From: Ochromonas danica
Taxonomy: Eukaryota; Sar; Chrysophyceae; Chromulinales; Chromulinaceae
DNA: 64,000 nucleotides
Direction: 5' to 3'
Assembly (NCBI GenBank): GCA_015146655.1
Contig: VKHL01000003.1
Span: 430,155 to 494,154, forward strand
The notes under the pieces were generated by a model that had not been told where the DNA came from, made no database searches, and saw nothing but the letters and a program-made list of their open reading frames with translations. The position numbers and the translations under genes are program-made. Positions 33,098-42,420 of this stretch are shown here, one piece after another (position 1 is the stretch's first letter; each line of letters begins with the position of its first letter).

Positions 33098-35524
33098 TTA
33101 CACTTCTTTGGACTTCTCAAAGGCAATCTCAGCACGTTGCCATAGTGAATCAAATTTAAGAAATCTTTGTCGTTCACGTACTTCTTCAAAGTCAGATAAG
33201 GCAATTTTGACAACTTCATCATTGATCTTATCCATATGACGTAATCCTTGACTATCAGGTTTTAATCGATCATAAGCAGCTGTTAATGAACTATTTAATG
33301 CTGTATTGAGTAATCGTAATCTTGGAAGTTGCGCTTTCTTTGCAAAAGGATGTTTTGGTGGAGAAGCTTGACCAAACTTATCTAATTGAATACCACCACT
33401 TGTTGAACTTTCTTGTCCCTTTTGTAAACTTTGTTTGGGAAGATGTCGTGTTAGACGTGCTTCACGTAGACGATGTTTAGATTCAAAGAGATTCTTCTCA
33501 GAGAGTCGTCCTAATACATCATCTTCATAGATCATCTTCTTTGTTAAATGTTTTTGTTGTTTAAATACTTTAATCTTTTTACGACTAATTTCATCACGTA
33601 GATAATTTTCAAAGAATTTTGATTTTTCAACTTTATGATCATATTGTTTCTTTTGCCTTTCTTCTTGTTTTAAAGCATAATTAATCGGATTCATTGCACG
33701 ACGAGAAGATCGTGAGATAATATGAGAGAGATGATCTTTGCAATTTAGATAACATCCACGATTAGCTGGACGACTACCATGCAGATATCCAAGATAGGCA
33801 AAGTCATGTTCTGAGAAATGGAATTGCTGCTGGTCATCATCATCCTCAGTTGATTGCTGTTGATTCCTTGCTGTCTCTTCACTACTATTATTATTACTAC
33901 TGCTGGGAATAGTGGAAGAGGGTTTGTTATTGGGGTCGGATTGTTGTTGTTTTGACTTCTGCTGCCCACCACCCGCTGTCGCTGTTGCTGCGGCATTGGC
34001 TTGAGCTTGACGTTCTTTCCGTGCCTTTTCTCGTGCTATTTCTTCTTCTGTTTTATGTTCATTATATTCAAAAGATGCTTTACCATGCTTGATATCATAG
34101 ATATAATATCCACGATAGGTAGAAAGAGAAGGAATATGAAGAATGCCTCTACCATGTTTCATATGATGATCCCAATCTCCTTCATAACACGCCCCTGATG
34201 GTGCTTGATAACTACCTTTACCTTGCAATCCACCTTCACTAAAATGTCCCATAAACACTTCACCAGCAGGATTAGATTGAATACAATTCTCACCATGTAA
34301 CATCCCTTTCTTAAAGTTACCAGATAGAATCTCATTAAAAGCTGATTGATAATCACCTGGTCCTTGTATTATACCACGTACCATATGACCACGATAATAA
34401 CCACCATCACCAAAATGAATTTCAACTTGTCCTGTAGGTTCGCCTTCTAGATAAGGATTATCAAATTCAGGACAAGAAGGTAAAGATGAAACACGTGTAA
34501 TACTAAAATCTCCTATTATAGTCGTACCATCAGCGAGATCTAATCGACCTTTACCATGACGAAACCCTTTTTCAAATCCTCCTTGATAGACTCCAGCATC
34601 ATTCACATCAATACCATACCCATGCTTTAATCCTAATTCATATTCACCATAATAAAAGGAAAAGTTATCAGCAGACAGAGATGTACTAGTACGATCTAAT
34701 GTTCGTCGAAATCCAACACCATGTGGAGCACGAACAATACGAACACCAAGCATATTAACTTGTAAACTATAATAATCAATCTGTCGTATTTTACCATCAG
34801 GTAAACTACCACGACCTGCCCATGGTAAAACAGGTGGTTGCAGATTAGGTTCACCAGCTGTTAATTTAATACCAGCCCAATTCATCTTTTGTAACAGTAA
34901 ATCTTCTATTAGATCAACATCATCCGTACCAGATAATTTACATCTCCATGTGGCTGTATTGGTATTACTATCAACTTCACAACAATTAAATTCAATTTTC
35001 ATGGTTTTACGCCATATTAAATGGACTTTTAAAGCTTTTTCTATATCTTCTAAACGTGTTTCAGCTTCAATACGTTCTTGTCCATATTGATCAAATAATT
35101 TTTCACGTTGTTCACGTGCACGATCATCACGCATAGGTTGACCATCTTGATCTAAGAATTGAATTTTAGGGATATTTAATAACTTTGTTTCAACTTCTTC
35201 GATAATCTTTGAGATCTTTTGTATTTCATCAAAATAACGTTGTGCAAAGGGATCTTCTTCAATAATACCATACATAATCCATTCACGTAGTGCTTGAATA
35301 TCTACTTCACGACGATTATCATTGCTATGGGTAGGGACATGAAGAAGGAAGACTTCAGTTTGTCCTTCATAACGTGGATCTTCACGTGTATCAACAGGTT
35401 TACGTAAAATTTCTGATTCAAGAATACTAAATCCTGGTTTGACACGATTACGACGATTAGATTCACCTTCTGTAGCAAAGGTCATGGATGCTTTAGACTC
35501 CATAGACATTTGAATGGATTCCAT
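33098..35524 (-). CDS. MORN-repeat protein
   Basis: Single exon, 808 aa, starting at the ATG 35524 (MESIQMSMESK). The N-terminal third (1-240) is charged and helical. About seven MORN-like units follow between roughly 285 and 520, such as YYGEYELGLKHGYGI, YQGGFEKGFRHGKGRL, YYRGHMVRGIIQGPG, and YEGDWDHHMKHGRGIL. A Lys/Glu coiled coil, poly-Gln/Asn/Ser linker and a basic C-terminal half with KLFEN-type helices complete it. MORN arrays form rod-like scaffolds at membranes and cytoskeleton, in protists often at the basal body or flagellum. No enzymatic domain is seen. It is divergent from the DD-GAF-GAF gene across 431 bp. Confidence 0.85.
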   Translation of the reverse strand: MESIQMSMESKASMTFATEGESNRRNRVKPGFSILESEILRKPVDTREDPRYEGQTEVFLLHVPTHSNDNRREVDIQALREWIMYGIIEEDPFAQRYFDEIQKISKIIEEVETKLLNIPKIQFLDQDGQPMRDDRAREQREKLFDQYGQERIEAETRLEDIEKALKVHLIWRKTMKIEFNCCEVDSNTNTATWRCKLSGTDDVDLIEDLLLQKMNWAGIKLTAGEPNLQPPVLPWAGRGSLPDGKIRQIDYYSLQVNMLGVRIVRAPHGVGFRRTLDRTSTSLSADNFSFYYGEYELGLKHGYGIDVNDAGVYQGGFEKGFRHGKGRLDLADGTTIIGDFSITRVSSLPSCPEFDNPYLEGEPTGQVEIHFGDGGYYRGHMVRGIIQGPGDYQSAFNEILSGNFKKGMLHGENCIQSNPAGEVFMGHFSEGGLQGKGSYQAPSGACYEGDWDHHMKHGRGILHIPSLSTYRGYYIYDIKHGKASFEYNEHKTEEEIAREKARKERQAQANAAATATAGGGQQKSKQQQSDPNNKPSSTIPSSSNNNSSEETARNQQQSTEDDDDQQQFHFSEHDFAYLGYLHGSRPANRGCYLNCKDHLSHIISRSSRRAMNPINYALKQEERQKKQYDHKVEKSKFFENYLRDEISRKKIKVFKQQKHLTKKMIYEDDVLGRLSEKNLFESKHRLREARLTRHLPKQSLQKGQESSTSGGIQLDKFGQASPPKHPFAKKAQLPRLRLLNTALNSSLTAAYDRLKPDSQGLRHMDKINDEVVKIALSDFEEVRERQRFLKFDSLWQRAEIAFEKSKEV

Positions 35525-35955
35525 CTTGATCAAAGACTATCTTGTTGACAACTACAACAATATTAATCAATCAATAACGTTACACAACAAACAACAAGAT
35601 GAAGAGAATGGCCTTCAAGAATTCCAAGAGAAAATCCCGAGGCAAAACAGGCCATTCCATGGAATTCCATTCCATCCATCGGACTCCGCTCTGCTGTTGC
35701 TGCTGGGAAAGTGTAACGACTGTTTGTTGTTATGGTCCAGTCGAGTCGCCCAAAGAAGTGAACGGCAACTACCTATACTATCATAATATCTAATAGTGGA
35801 TCTCGTTGTCATTTCACCGTGTAGGAAGAAACGCTAATAAGAATCATCATCTGTTTGAATCTGCTTTATTTAACCTGGAACAAAAATTCAAACAACCTTC
35901 TAAACTGCCTATCCTTTCAAAAGTACAAGAGAAGAAAAAAACAAAATAGTGAAAA
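35525..35955. other. Divergent promoter region
   Basis: Shared upstream region of the MORN and DD-GAF-GAF genes. Repeated CCATTCC words occur at about 35652-35675. No gene is seen. Confidence 0.45.
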
Positions 35956-37550
35956 ATGAATGCAGAAAAGGCAACCGACTATCTTGCTCGTATGAATTGG
36001 AAATCATTTGTAGAATGGCTAACAGCAGAAGTCATTCTCAATCGTCCACCTGATCCCGTACAATTTTGTCGTGATCTATTAGGTGAAAAATTAGCTGAAA
36101 ATTCTGGTAATACATTTCGTCCTGATTTAATTACGGATTGGCTTCGTAATTGTTATACGGAAGCAACTGCATTAGTTGATGAAAATGGTGTTATTCAAGG
36201 GAAGAAAGTTGAAAGTGCTACTAAGTCATTACCTGAACAAATTACTGAATTACGTCGTAAGATTGATGCGATGCAAAAGTTATTAGATGCTTCATCTACT
36301 ATTGCAACTTTAGATCCTTTACAAGCTACAGAGAATATTGTCTCAGAAACTTGTCGTATTCTTTCATGTGATCGTGCAACTATCTTTACTGTTGATAAAG
36401 TGACTGAAGAATTAGTCTTAACAGTCGCTGAAGGAGCTAAAGATATTCGTGTTCCTATTGGACAAGGTATTGCAGGTACTGTAGCAGCTACTGGAGAGAC
36501 TATTAATATCGTAGATGCCTATTCTGATGCACGATTCAATAGCAAGTAAGTCATCATCATCATCTTCATCACATATCTCAATTGAGATGGTCCTTAACCC
36601 ATGTCATCACCGTCTTGTTTCTCTTGTTGTTTAGTGCGGATAAGATGTCCGGTTATCGTACCAATACTATTCTTTGCATGCCTATTAAAGCAATTGATGG
36701 GTCTATTGTTGGTGTGCTGCAAGCAATTAACAAAAAAGAAGCAACATTTGGGTCCACTGATGAAGATGTCATGGCTATGTTAGCGACACAAGCAGGCATT
36801 GGCTTACAGAATGCTAACCTCTTCCGCAATGCAGGTGAGTCCCTCCACCCCAATGACTGCTTTATCTACTCACTTGTTCACTCATATTTGTTTCATTGCA
36901 TACTGTCAGAGGCGGCGAGAGACAAGTTCCGCTCTTTGTTAGATATTATTCGAGCTATGCAAGGTGAGATGGGTGTGAACTCTCTCATCTTTACAATTAC
37001 ACAACGAACTATTCGTGTTGTGGAAGCTGATCGATGCACGTTATTCCTTGTGGATAATGTCCATCGTGGACTCTTTGCAATGCAAGGAGAAGTGAATATT
37101 CGTATCTCTATGGATCAAGGCATTGCTGGTCTAGTCGCAACCACTGGACAGACTCTAAACATTCCCGATGCTTATGATAATCCTAATTTCAATCAAACCA
37201 TTGATAAGAAGACGGGTTATCGCACTAAGGCAATTTTATGTATGCCTATAAAAGCGGATGATAAGGTGATTGGTGTCTTGCAACTCATCAACAAGTTGAC
37301 TGGATCAGGTGTCTTCTCTAGTGATGATGAAGATATTATGTCAATCTTCTTGTCCATTGCTGGTCCTATCTTGGCAGAAAGTAATCTCTATGAGCAGATT
37401 CAAGGAAAATCGAAAGGACGTGGTGTAGAAGGTATGCCCGGTGAAGTCGAGTCCATGCCAAGGACTGGCGGTGGTATGTCTCCTCGAACAAGTAGCATGA
37501 AGAAATTAGCGGGATTCACGGAAGGAGAAGAAGAGGATGAAGAGGTGTGA
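35956..37550 (+). CDS. RIIa-like docking domain plus tandem GAF protein
   Basis: Three exons: 35956-36545, 36635-36834 and 36910-37550, giving 476 aa. Residues 1-47 (YLARMNWKSFVEWL, then VILNRPPDPVQFCRDLLGEKL) look like a RIIa-type dimerisation/docking domain. Residues about 108-258 are GAF-A, with N229 K230, F235, D239 E240 forming the NKFDE motif. GAF-B at about 275-430 has the matching NKLTGSGVFSSDDE. NKFDE is the signature of cyclic-nucleotide-binding GAFs in PDE2/5/6/10/11 and related cyclases. No phosphodiesterase, cyclase or kinase domain follows; the tail is short and acidic. It resembles a PKA regulatory subunit rebuilt with GAFs. Ligand and partner are inferred. Confidence 0.82.
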
Positions 37551-38130
37551 TAATGATGATAATAATGATGATGATGTCCTACAACACACATACTAATTAG
37601 TAGAGCGAGGAATTCTTTCTGTCTTTTTAGACTTTTCTTCTCCTGTATTCTTACTATGGGATAAGAAGGTTTACAATAAAAATACTTAAAAGAAGAAGAA
37701 GAAGAGAGACGTGTTATAAAGTTTACTATACTAACCATATCCCCAACCGCTGTTCAAACCCACCCCACCCCACCGGAACTCATCAACAACCCAATTATTC
37801 AAGTTCTAACTTCAAAATTCTGTCTTTCTTTCTATGGAGAGCGGGTTGAATCTTCCGATGGCGTTGGACTGCTGCAGACATCAACCACACCACCAGATGA
37901 GATGCAATTCCATTCCATTCCATTCCGAAGAATTGGCAATCCAATCCGATCCTCATTCAAACTACACTACTTCTTGCTCTTACTAGTCAACCTTTTGCTA
38001 TCCTTCAGTATAGTAGTACTTGTAGTAGTGTAAGAAGTGTGGTGGACTAACACAGTAGTATTATATTGACTATTAATATCATACTGAAACTATTTTCTCT
38101 CTATTCGGCTTTTATCTTCAAGTGAACGAA
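37551..38130. other. Intergenic region
   Basis: Begins with GATAATAAT-type repeats. An AATAAA at 37675-37680 is a likely poly(A) signal for the GAF gene. Upstream of the transporter are TAGTAGTA repeats near 38011-38030. No gene is seen. Confidence 0.45.
37675..37680 (+). terminator. Candidate poly(A) signal of the DD-GAF-GAF gene
   Basis: An AATAAA hexamer lies 125 bp after the stop. Confidence 0.4.
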
Positions 38131-39570
38131 ATGGAAGAAGAAATTCTTCGTTTACGTCAGTTAATTGCTTCTTTAGCTCAAGAAGTGCAAGAATTAAAAG
38201 AATCTAGACGATTTCTAACCACCACTGCTGCAACAACAACAACGACAGAATCTTTGAATGATGGAGACACTGCCTGGATGCTCGCCTGCAGTGCACTTGT
38301 TCTCTTCATGACCTTACCTGGTCTATTCCTCTTTTATGGTGGGATGGCAAGAACAAAGAATGTCTTAGCTATTATCATGCAAGTAGTCAGTACAGCTTGT
38401 TTAATTACTTTCTTATGGTTATGTTTTGGTTATTCACTTGCTTTTGCACCAGCACATGGGAATAATCCTAATGCTATGATCTTTGGTGATCGTTCACGCT
38501 TTTGGTTGTATGAGTTAACATTAGATTCTACACATCAATTAGCGCCTACTATACCTGAATCTGTTTTTTGTGTTTATGAGCTAACGTTTGCTATTATTAC
38601 ACCTTGTCTTATGGTAGGAGCGTTTGCTGATCGAATGAAATTTCCTGCTATGTTATTACTTGTGACATTATGGCATTTACTAGTTTATTGTCCTACTGCA
38701 CATTCCATATGGCATCCTAATGGCTTTCTTCATAAATCAGGTGCACTAGATTTTGCTGGAGGAAATGTTGTTCATATCACTGCTGGTATGTCTGGTTTAA
38801 TGACTTGTATCTATTTGGGACCAAGAATTGGATTTGGAGTTCAAACCTTTGAAACACATAATGTCATGCTTACAGCTGTTGGAGCATGTATGCTATGGGT
38901 TGGTTGGTATGGATTTAATGCAGGTTCATCTATGGGTGCTGATGATCGTGCAGGATTTGCTATGCTAGTCACTCAAATATCAACTAGTATATCAGGATTA
39001 ACTTGGATGTTAACTGAATGCTTACATAAAGGTCATCCTTCTGTCTTAGGTCTAGTTAGTGGTGTAGTGGCTGGATTAGTTTGTGTAACTCCAGCTTCTG
39101 GTTATGTTGATCAAACTGGTGGATTTGTTATTGGATTAGTAGCAGGTCCGATTTGTTATTTAGGTGTACAATTGAAGCATTGGGCAGGTTATGACGATGC
39201 ACTTGATGCCTTTGGTGTACATGGTGTGGGAGGTATTGTAGGCGGCCTAATGTTAGGCTTCTTTGCTAATGATCGTATCTCTGGTCGTGATAATGGTGTT
39301 TTCTATTCAGATACCTACAATGGTGGTAAACAATTAGCTAATCAACTATATGCAATTGTTGTCACGGTTGGATGGTCAACCTTCATGACTATGATTATAC
39401 TGATTTTTGTAGATCTCACGATTGGAGTAAGAGTGAGTGAAGATACTGAAGATAGAGGAGATGCTGTTCTATTTGGTGCTACTTTAGTTACTGAGACCTC
39501 TAATGATAATGCTGCAATTGGATCAATTGAATTGCATGGTCAATCTGTGCATCCCAAGAATAGAAATTAG
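38131..39570 (+). CDS. AMT: Ammonium transporter (AMT/MEP/Rh family)
   Basis: Single exon, 479 aa from the ATG at 38131. A short coiled coil (MEEEILRLRQLIASLAQEVQ) and poly-Thr linker precede DGDTAWMLACSALVLFMTLPG, the AMT first membrane helix. LFYGGMARTKN, the pore His in GALDFAGGNVVHITAG, the GPRIGF loop, and the second pore His in FGVHGVGGIVGG are all present, with about 11 hydrophobic segments. It moves ammonium across the plasma membrane as a trimer. The N-terminal heptad stretch is absent from bacterial AmtB. The cytosolic tail is short. Confidence 0.95.
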   Translation: MEEEILRLRQLIASLAQEVQELKESRRFLTTTAATTTTTESLNDGDTAWMLACSALVLFMTLPGLFLFYGGMARTKNVLAIIMQVVSTACLITFLWLCFGYSLAFAPAHGNNPNAMIFGDRSRFWLYELTLDSTHQLAPTIPESVFCVYELTFAIITPCLMVGAFADRMKFPAMLLLVTLWHLLVYCPTAHSIWHPNGFLHKSGALDFAGGNVVHITAGMSGLMTCIYLGPRIGFGVQTFETHNVMLTAVGACMLWVGWYGFNAGSSMGADDRAGFAMLVTQISTSISGLTWMLTECLHKGHPSVLGLVSGVVAGLVCVTPASGYVDQTGGFVIGLVAGPICYLGVQLKHWAGYDDALDAFGVHGVGGIVGGLMLGFFANDRISGRDNGVFYSDTYNGGKQLANQLYAIVVTVGWSTFMTMIILIFVDLTIGVRVSEDTEDRGDAVLFGATLVTETSNDNAAIGSIELHGQSVHPKNRN

Positions 39571-40113
39571 GCGATCCAAATTGCAAAACAAAACACAAAC
39601 AACGAATGTCTGACTGTTATTAGTTATAGATGAAAGAAGTTATCGGCGGTTATAGGAAGTTGTAGCTGTTGTTGGAAAGTAGATGTGGACAATAATCAGT
39701 CAAGAAGAGACTATGGATTATTGGTTTTTAGATAGTAGTAGTTGATGGAAAACAAATCCTGTGGGTATTCCCTTTCCTATGTTGGAGGATGGCATTTCTT
39801 CTCCTCACCTCTCTCTAGTTAGTTATATTTTTTTTATTCTAGTCCGTCAAGCATATCAAATTGCGATAGTTAAATTGATGCTGAATGCTTCATGAAGTGG
39901 GTTGGTAGCATTAAAGATGACATCTTCTGTCCAATCGATGTGGTCAAGATTTGAGATCCAACGAGGAAGAAGATGAAGATGAAAGTGGTGAACCCAATCC
40001 CATTATTTGACATTCGCAAATGTTTATAGTATTATCATTAAGATTTTGTTAACATGTAAAAGATCGATGAAGGATGACTTAAGTCGCTTAGAGTCTTTAG
40101 TTCTTCTCTTTCG
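39571..40113. other. Convergent intergenic region
   Basis: Lies between the transporter and the aldo-keto reductase 3' ends. Nothing recognisable is seen. Confidence 0.45.
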
Positions 40114-42042
40114 CTACAATTCCTCTCCAGACAGAACTGTGTGATCAAACTCCTCACTCTTTCTCTCAGGGACAGTACACCCCAATTTGATCAACATTTC
40201 CTCCTCCTCCCAGTTCCATGGAGGAATCTGAAGATTGCGTTGAAGACGATCAACTCGGCTAGTGCGTGGAATCATGACAGCTCCAGAGCGCAGAAAGCAG
40301 TGCAAGATAATCTCATAAGGATTGCTTTCTAGCATTCGACTCGCATCTTCCAATGCATGCACAGTATGAAGAGGTAAGGAATAAAGATTGCGCATGGAGG
40401 CATAAGGCTGGTAGAGGATGACATTGTCTTGACAAAGCAATCTCACTTCCGAATCTTTCTCCTGTAATGTTGCATAATTCTGCACGACATGAGGAAGAAT
40501 CGAAGCTTCTTGGAACAGCTCATCTAATAATGGTCGATTGAAATTGCTCACTCCGATAGACATTACAAGACCTTCAGCAAGAGCTTTCTCCAGCCAGTGA
40601 TAAGCTTCTCTCCATGTCATTTCTGGTTGTTGAGTAGTCTCGCAATGCATCCAGTCGATGGAAGGGTCACACTGTGGCCAATGCAATAGGACGAGATCAA
40701 TATAGTCAGTGTGAAGATCACGCAAGCTGTCCGAGATGGCGTTTAGTGTTGGGTAATAACCAAAATCAGTTGGCCAGACTTTACTCTCAATGAAAACCTC
40801 TTCTCGCGGTACGATTCCTTCAATCAAGAGCTCACCCATCAAGTGTTCATTTTGATATTCTCTAGCCATATCAAAGAGACGATAGCCATGATGATAGGCC
40901 TCAGAAAAGATCTCCTTGGCTTGGTCATGAGGAATGCCTCCAGTGCCTAGTCCTACCTGTGGAATGACCATACTATTGCGCATTTGATAGAGATGATGTT
41001 GTGTTGGAAGTTCTCGTAATTTGCGTCGAGCTTGTAAGACTTGATAAATATGAGAGATGCTGCTGCTGGTATTGGTTGTAATCAACACATCGCGATCAGT
41101 GTTAGCAACTGACCAAATGCTTGCAGAAGGATCTTCCTGCCAGGAATACCCTCCATCATCCAACAGTGTTAGAAATTTCCACACAGTATTGATTTGATCA
41201 GCACGATGATTAGTAGTGGAAGGATTTAGAGGATGATTGTGAGTGAAAGCAAATCCACGATCTTGCATGACCTCATCACCAATCATCCAAGTGTTAGTAT
41301 CTGGTAAGCGGAAGAGGAAGAGATCCGCTTCTTCCAAGAAGACTTTAATCTTTGTGTAGACCACCACACTAACTGGATCTTCTTTAGTTAATCGTCTTTG
41401 TACATAGAAACCACTTAGTTGAGGTTGGTATGTCATGGAGGAATGGAAATACACAGTATGATCACTGTCATCACTCTCATCAGACGGACTACCAGCAATA
41501 CATTGAATATGTAAGGATGGATCCAAGATCAGGTCCGTGCCATCTGTCGTATAAGCTCTCACTTGGATATCAGGAGAGACTGCATGAATGAGATGAGGAA
41601 GTACAGCCCATGACTCAATCTCTGCCACGATAGTCTCATTTCTATTTCCACCATTAGTATTAGTAGTATCATGACCATTACTACTACGCACTGAAGAAGA
41701 CAGTATCCATTTTCCTCTTCCAGATTGAAAATGGTCTGTGCTGCTGTGAAAAAGATACCAAGTGCGAATAAACCCTTCTTCATCTTCTTCTTCTTCTTCC
41801 ACATTATTATAATAGAGAGGTCGGCCAGAAGCTTCCCAAGGGATAGAAAGAGGAGGAGGTGGAGGTGGAATAGAGAGAGGCCATTGATGCAAAGTGATAG
41901 CTCTTCCTCTTCCTCTTCCTCTTCCTCCTAGGAAGTGATTACTGCTGACTTCTACAATAAAGCAAGCATCATCCCAAGGACATATTAATAATAAGAAAAG
42001 AAAGATAGGAAAGACAGCCTGGAAAAATCCTTGGACTTCCAT
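40114..42042 (-). CDS. Secretory-pathway aldo-keto reductase with large N-terminal extension
   Basis: Single exon, 642 aa from the ATG at 42042. A signal peptide (FFQAVFPIFLFLLLICPW) is followed by about 330 residues I cannot assign, with a poly-Pro tract, acidic EEEEEDEE and beta-rich segments. The C-terminal 290 residues are an AKR barrel: VIPQVGLGTGGI, then the tetrad D (FDMAREYQNE), Y in the same motif, K (ESKVWPTD) and H (LLHWPQ). SIGVSNFN and the family's NADPH loop follow (VMIPRTSRVDRLQRN). It would reduce carbonyls with NADPH in the ER or outside the cell. AKRs are usually cytosolic and about 320 aa, so this doubled length and signal peptide are odd. Confidence 0.85.
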   Translation of the reverse strand: MEVQGFFQAVFPIFLFLLLICPWDDACFIVEVSSNHFLGGRGRGRGRAITLHQWPLSIPPPPPPLSIPWEASGRPLYYNNVEEEEEDEEGFIRTWYLFHSSTDHFQSGRGKWILSSSVRSSNGHDTTNTNGGNRNETIVAEIESWAVLPHLIHAVSPDIQVRAYTTDGTDLILDPSLHIQCIAGSPSDESDDSDHTVYFHSSMTYQPQLSGFYVQRRLTKEDPVSVVVYTKIKVFLEEADLFLFRLPDTNTWMIGDEVMQDRGFAFTHNHPLNPSTTNHRADQINTVWKFLTLLDDGGYSWQEDPSASIWSVANTDRDVLITTNTSSSISHIYQVLQARRKLRELPTQHHLYQMRNSMVIPQVGLGTGGIPHDQAKEIFSEAYHHGYRLFDMAREYQNEHLMGELLIEGIVPREEVFIESKVWPTDFGYYPTLNAISDSLRDLHTDYIDLVLLHWPQCDPSIDWMHCETTQQPEMTWREAYHWLEKALAEGLVMSIGVSNFNRPLLDELFQEASILPHVVQNYATLQEKDSEVRLLCQDNVILYQPYASMRNLYSLPLHTVHALEDASRMLESNPYEIILHCFLRSGAVMIPRTSRVDRLQRNLQIPPWNWEEEEMLIKLGCTVPERKSEEFDHTVLSGEEL

Positions 42043-42420
42043 TTCCAAATGAGCAGGTAGACAATGTCAAGTCAATTTCAGACCATCGTGTTGTTCTGTG
42101 GAGAGAATCATTCCATGGAACGTCCAATTCCAACTTGCAAGTTGGCTTGAACTGCTGTGGAGTTCCTCTTATGTTGGCTGTTAGGAATGGTCATTGAACA
42201 TTCTACACCCCCTGCTTCGGGGTGGTGAGAATTAAGTGGAATAGACTATGGGGTGCTGCGCAGAGCAGATGATGACGCTGCTTGGTTTGATCTTGGGAGC
42301 AGCGGAGTGGTTCTGGGGTTCTTTCCAATCTACTAGACTAGTACTCCGGTACTTTTCACTGTTTGTCTGGTACTGTTCACTGTTTCACTGTTTCACTGTT
42401 TGACTAGTTGATCTTCGAGC
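42043..42420. other. Divergent intergenic region
   Basis: Between the AKR and APC transporter starts. A short CTGTTTCA repeat lies at 42372-42402. Confidence 0.5.
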
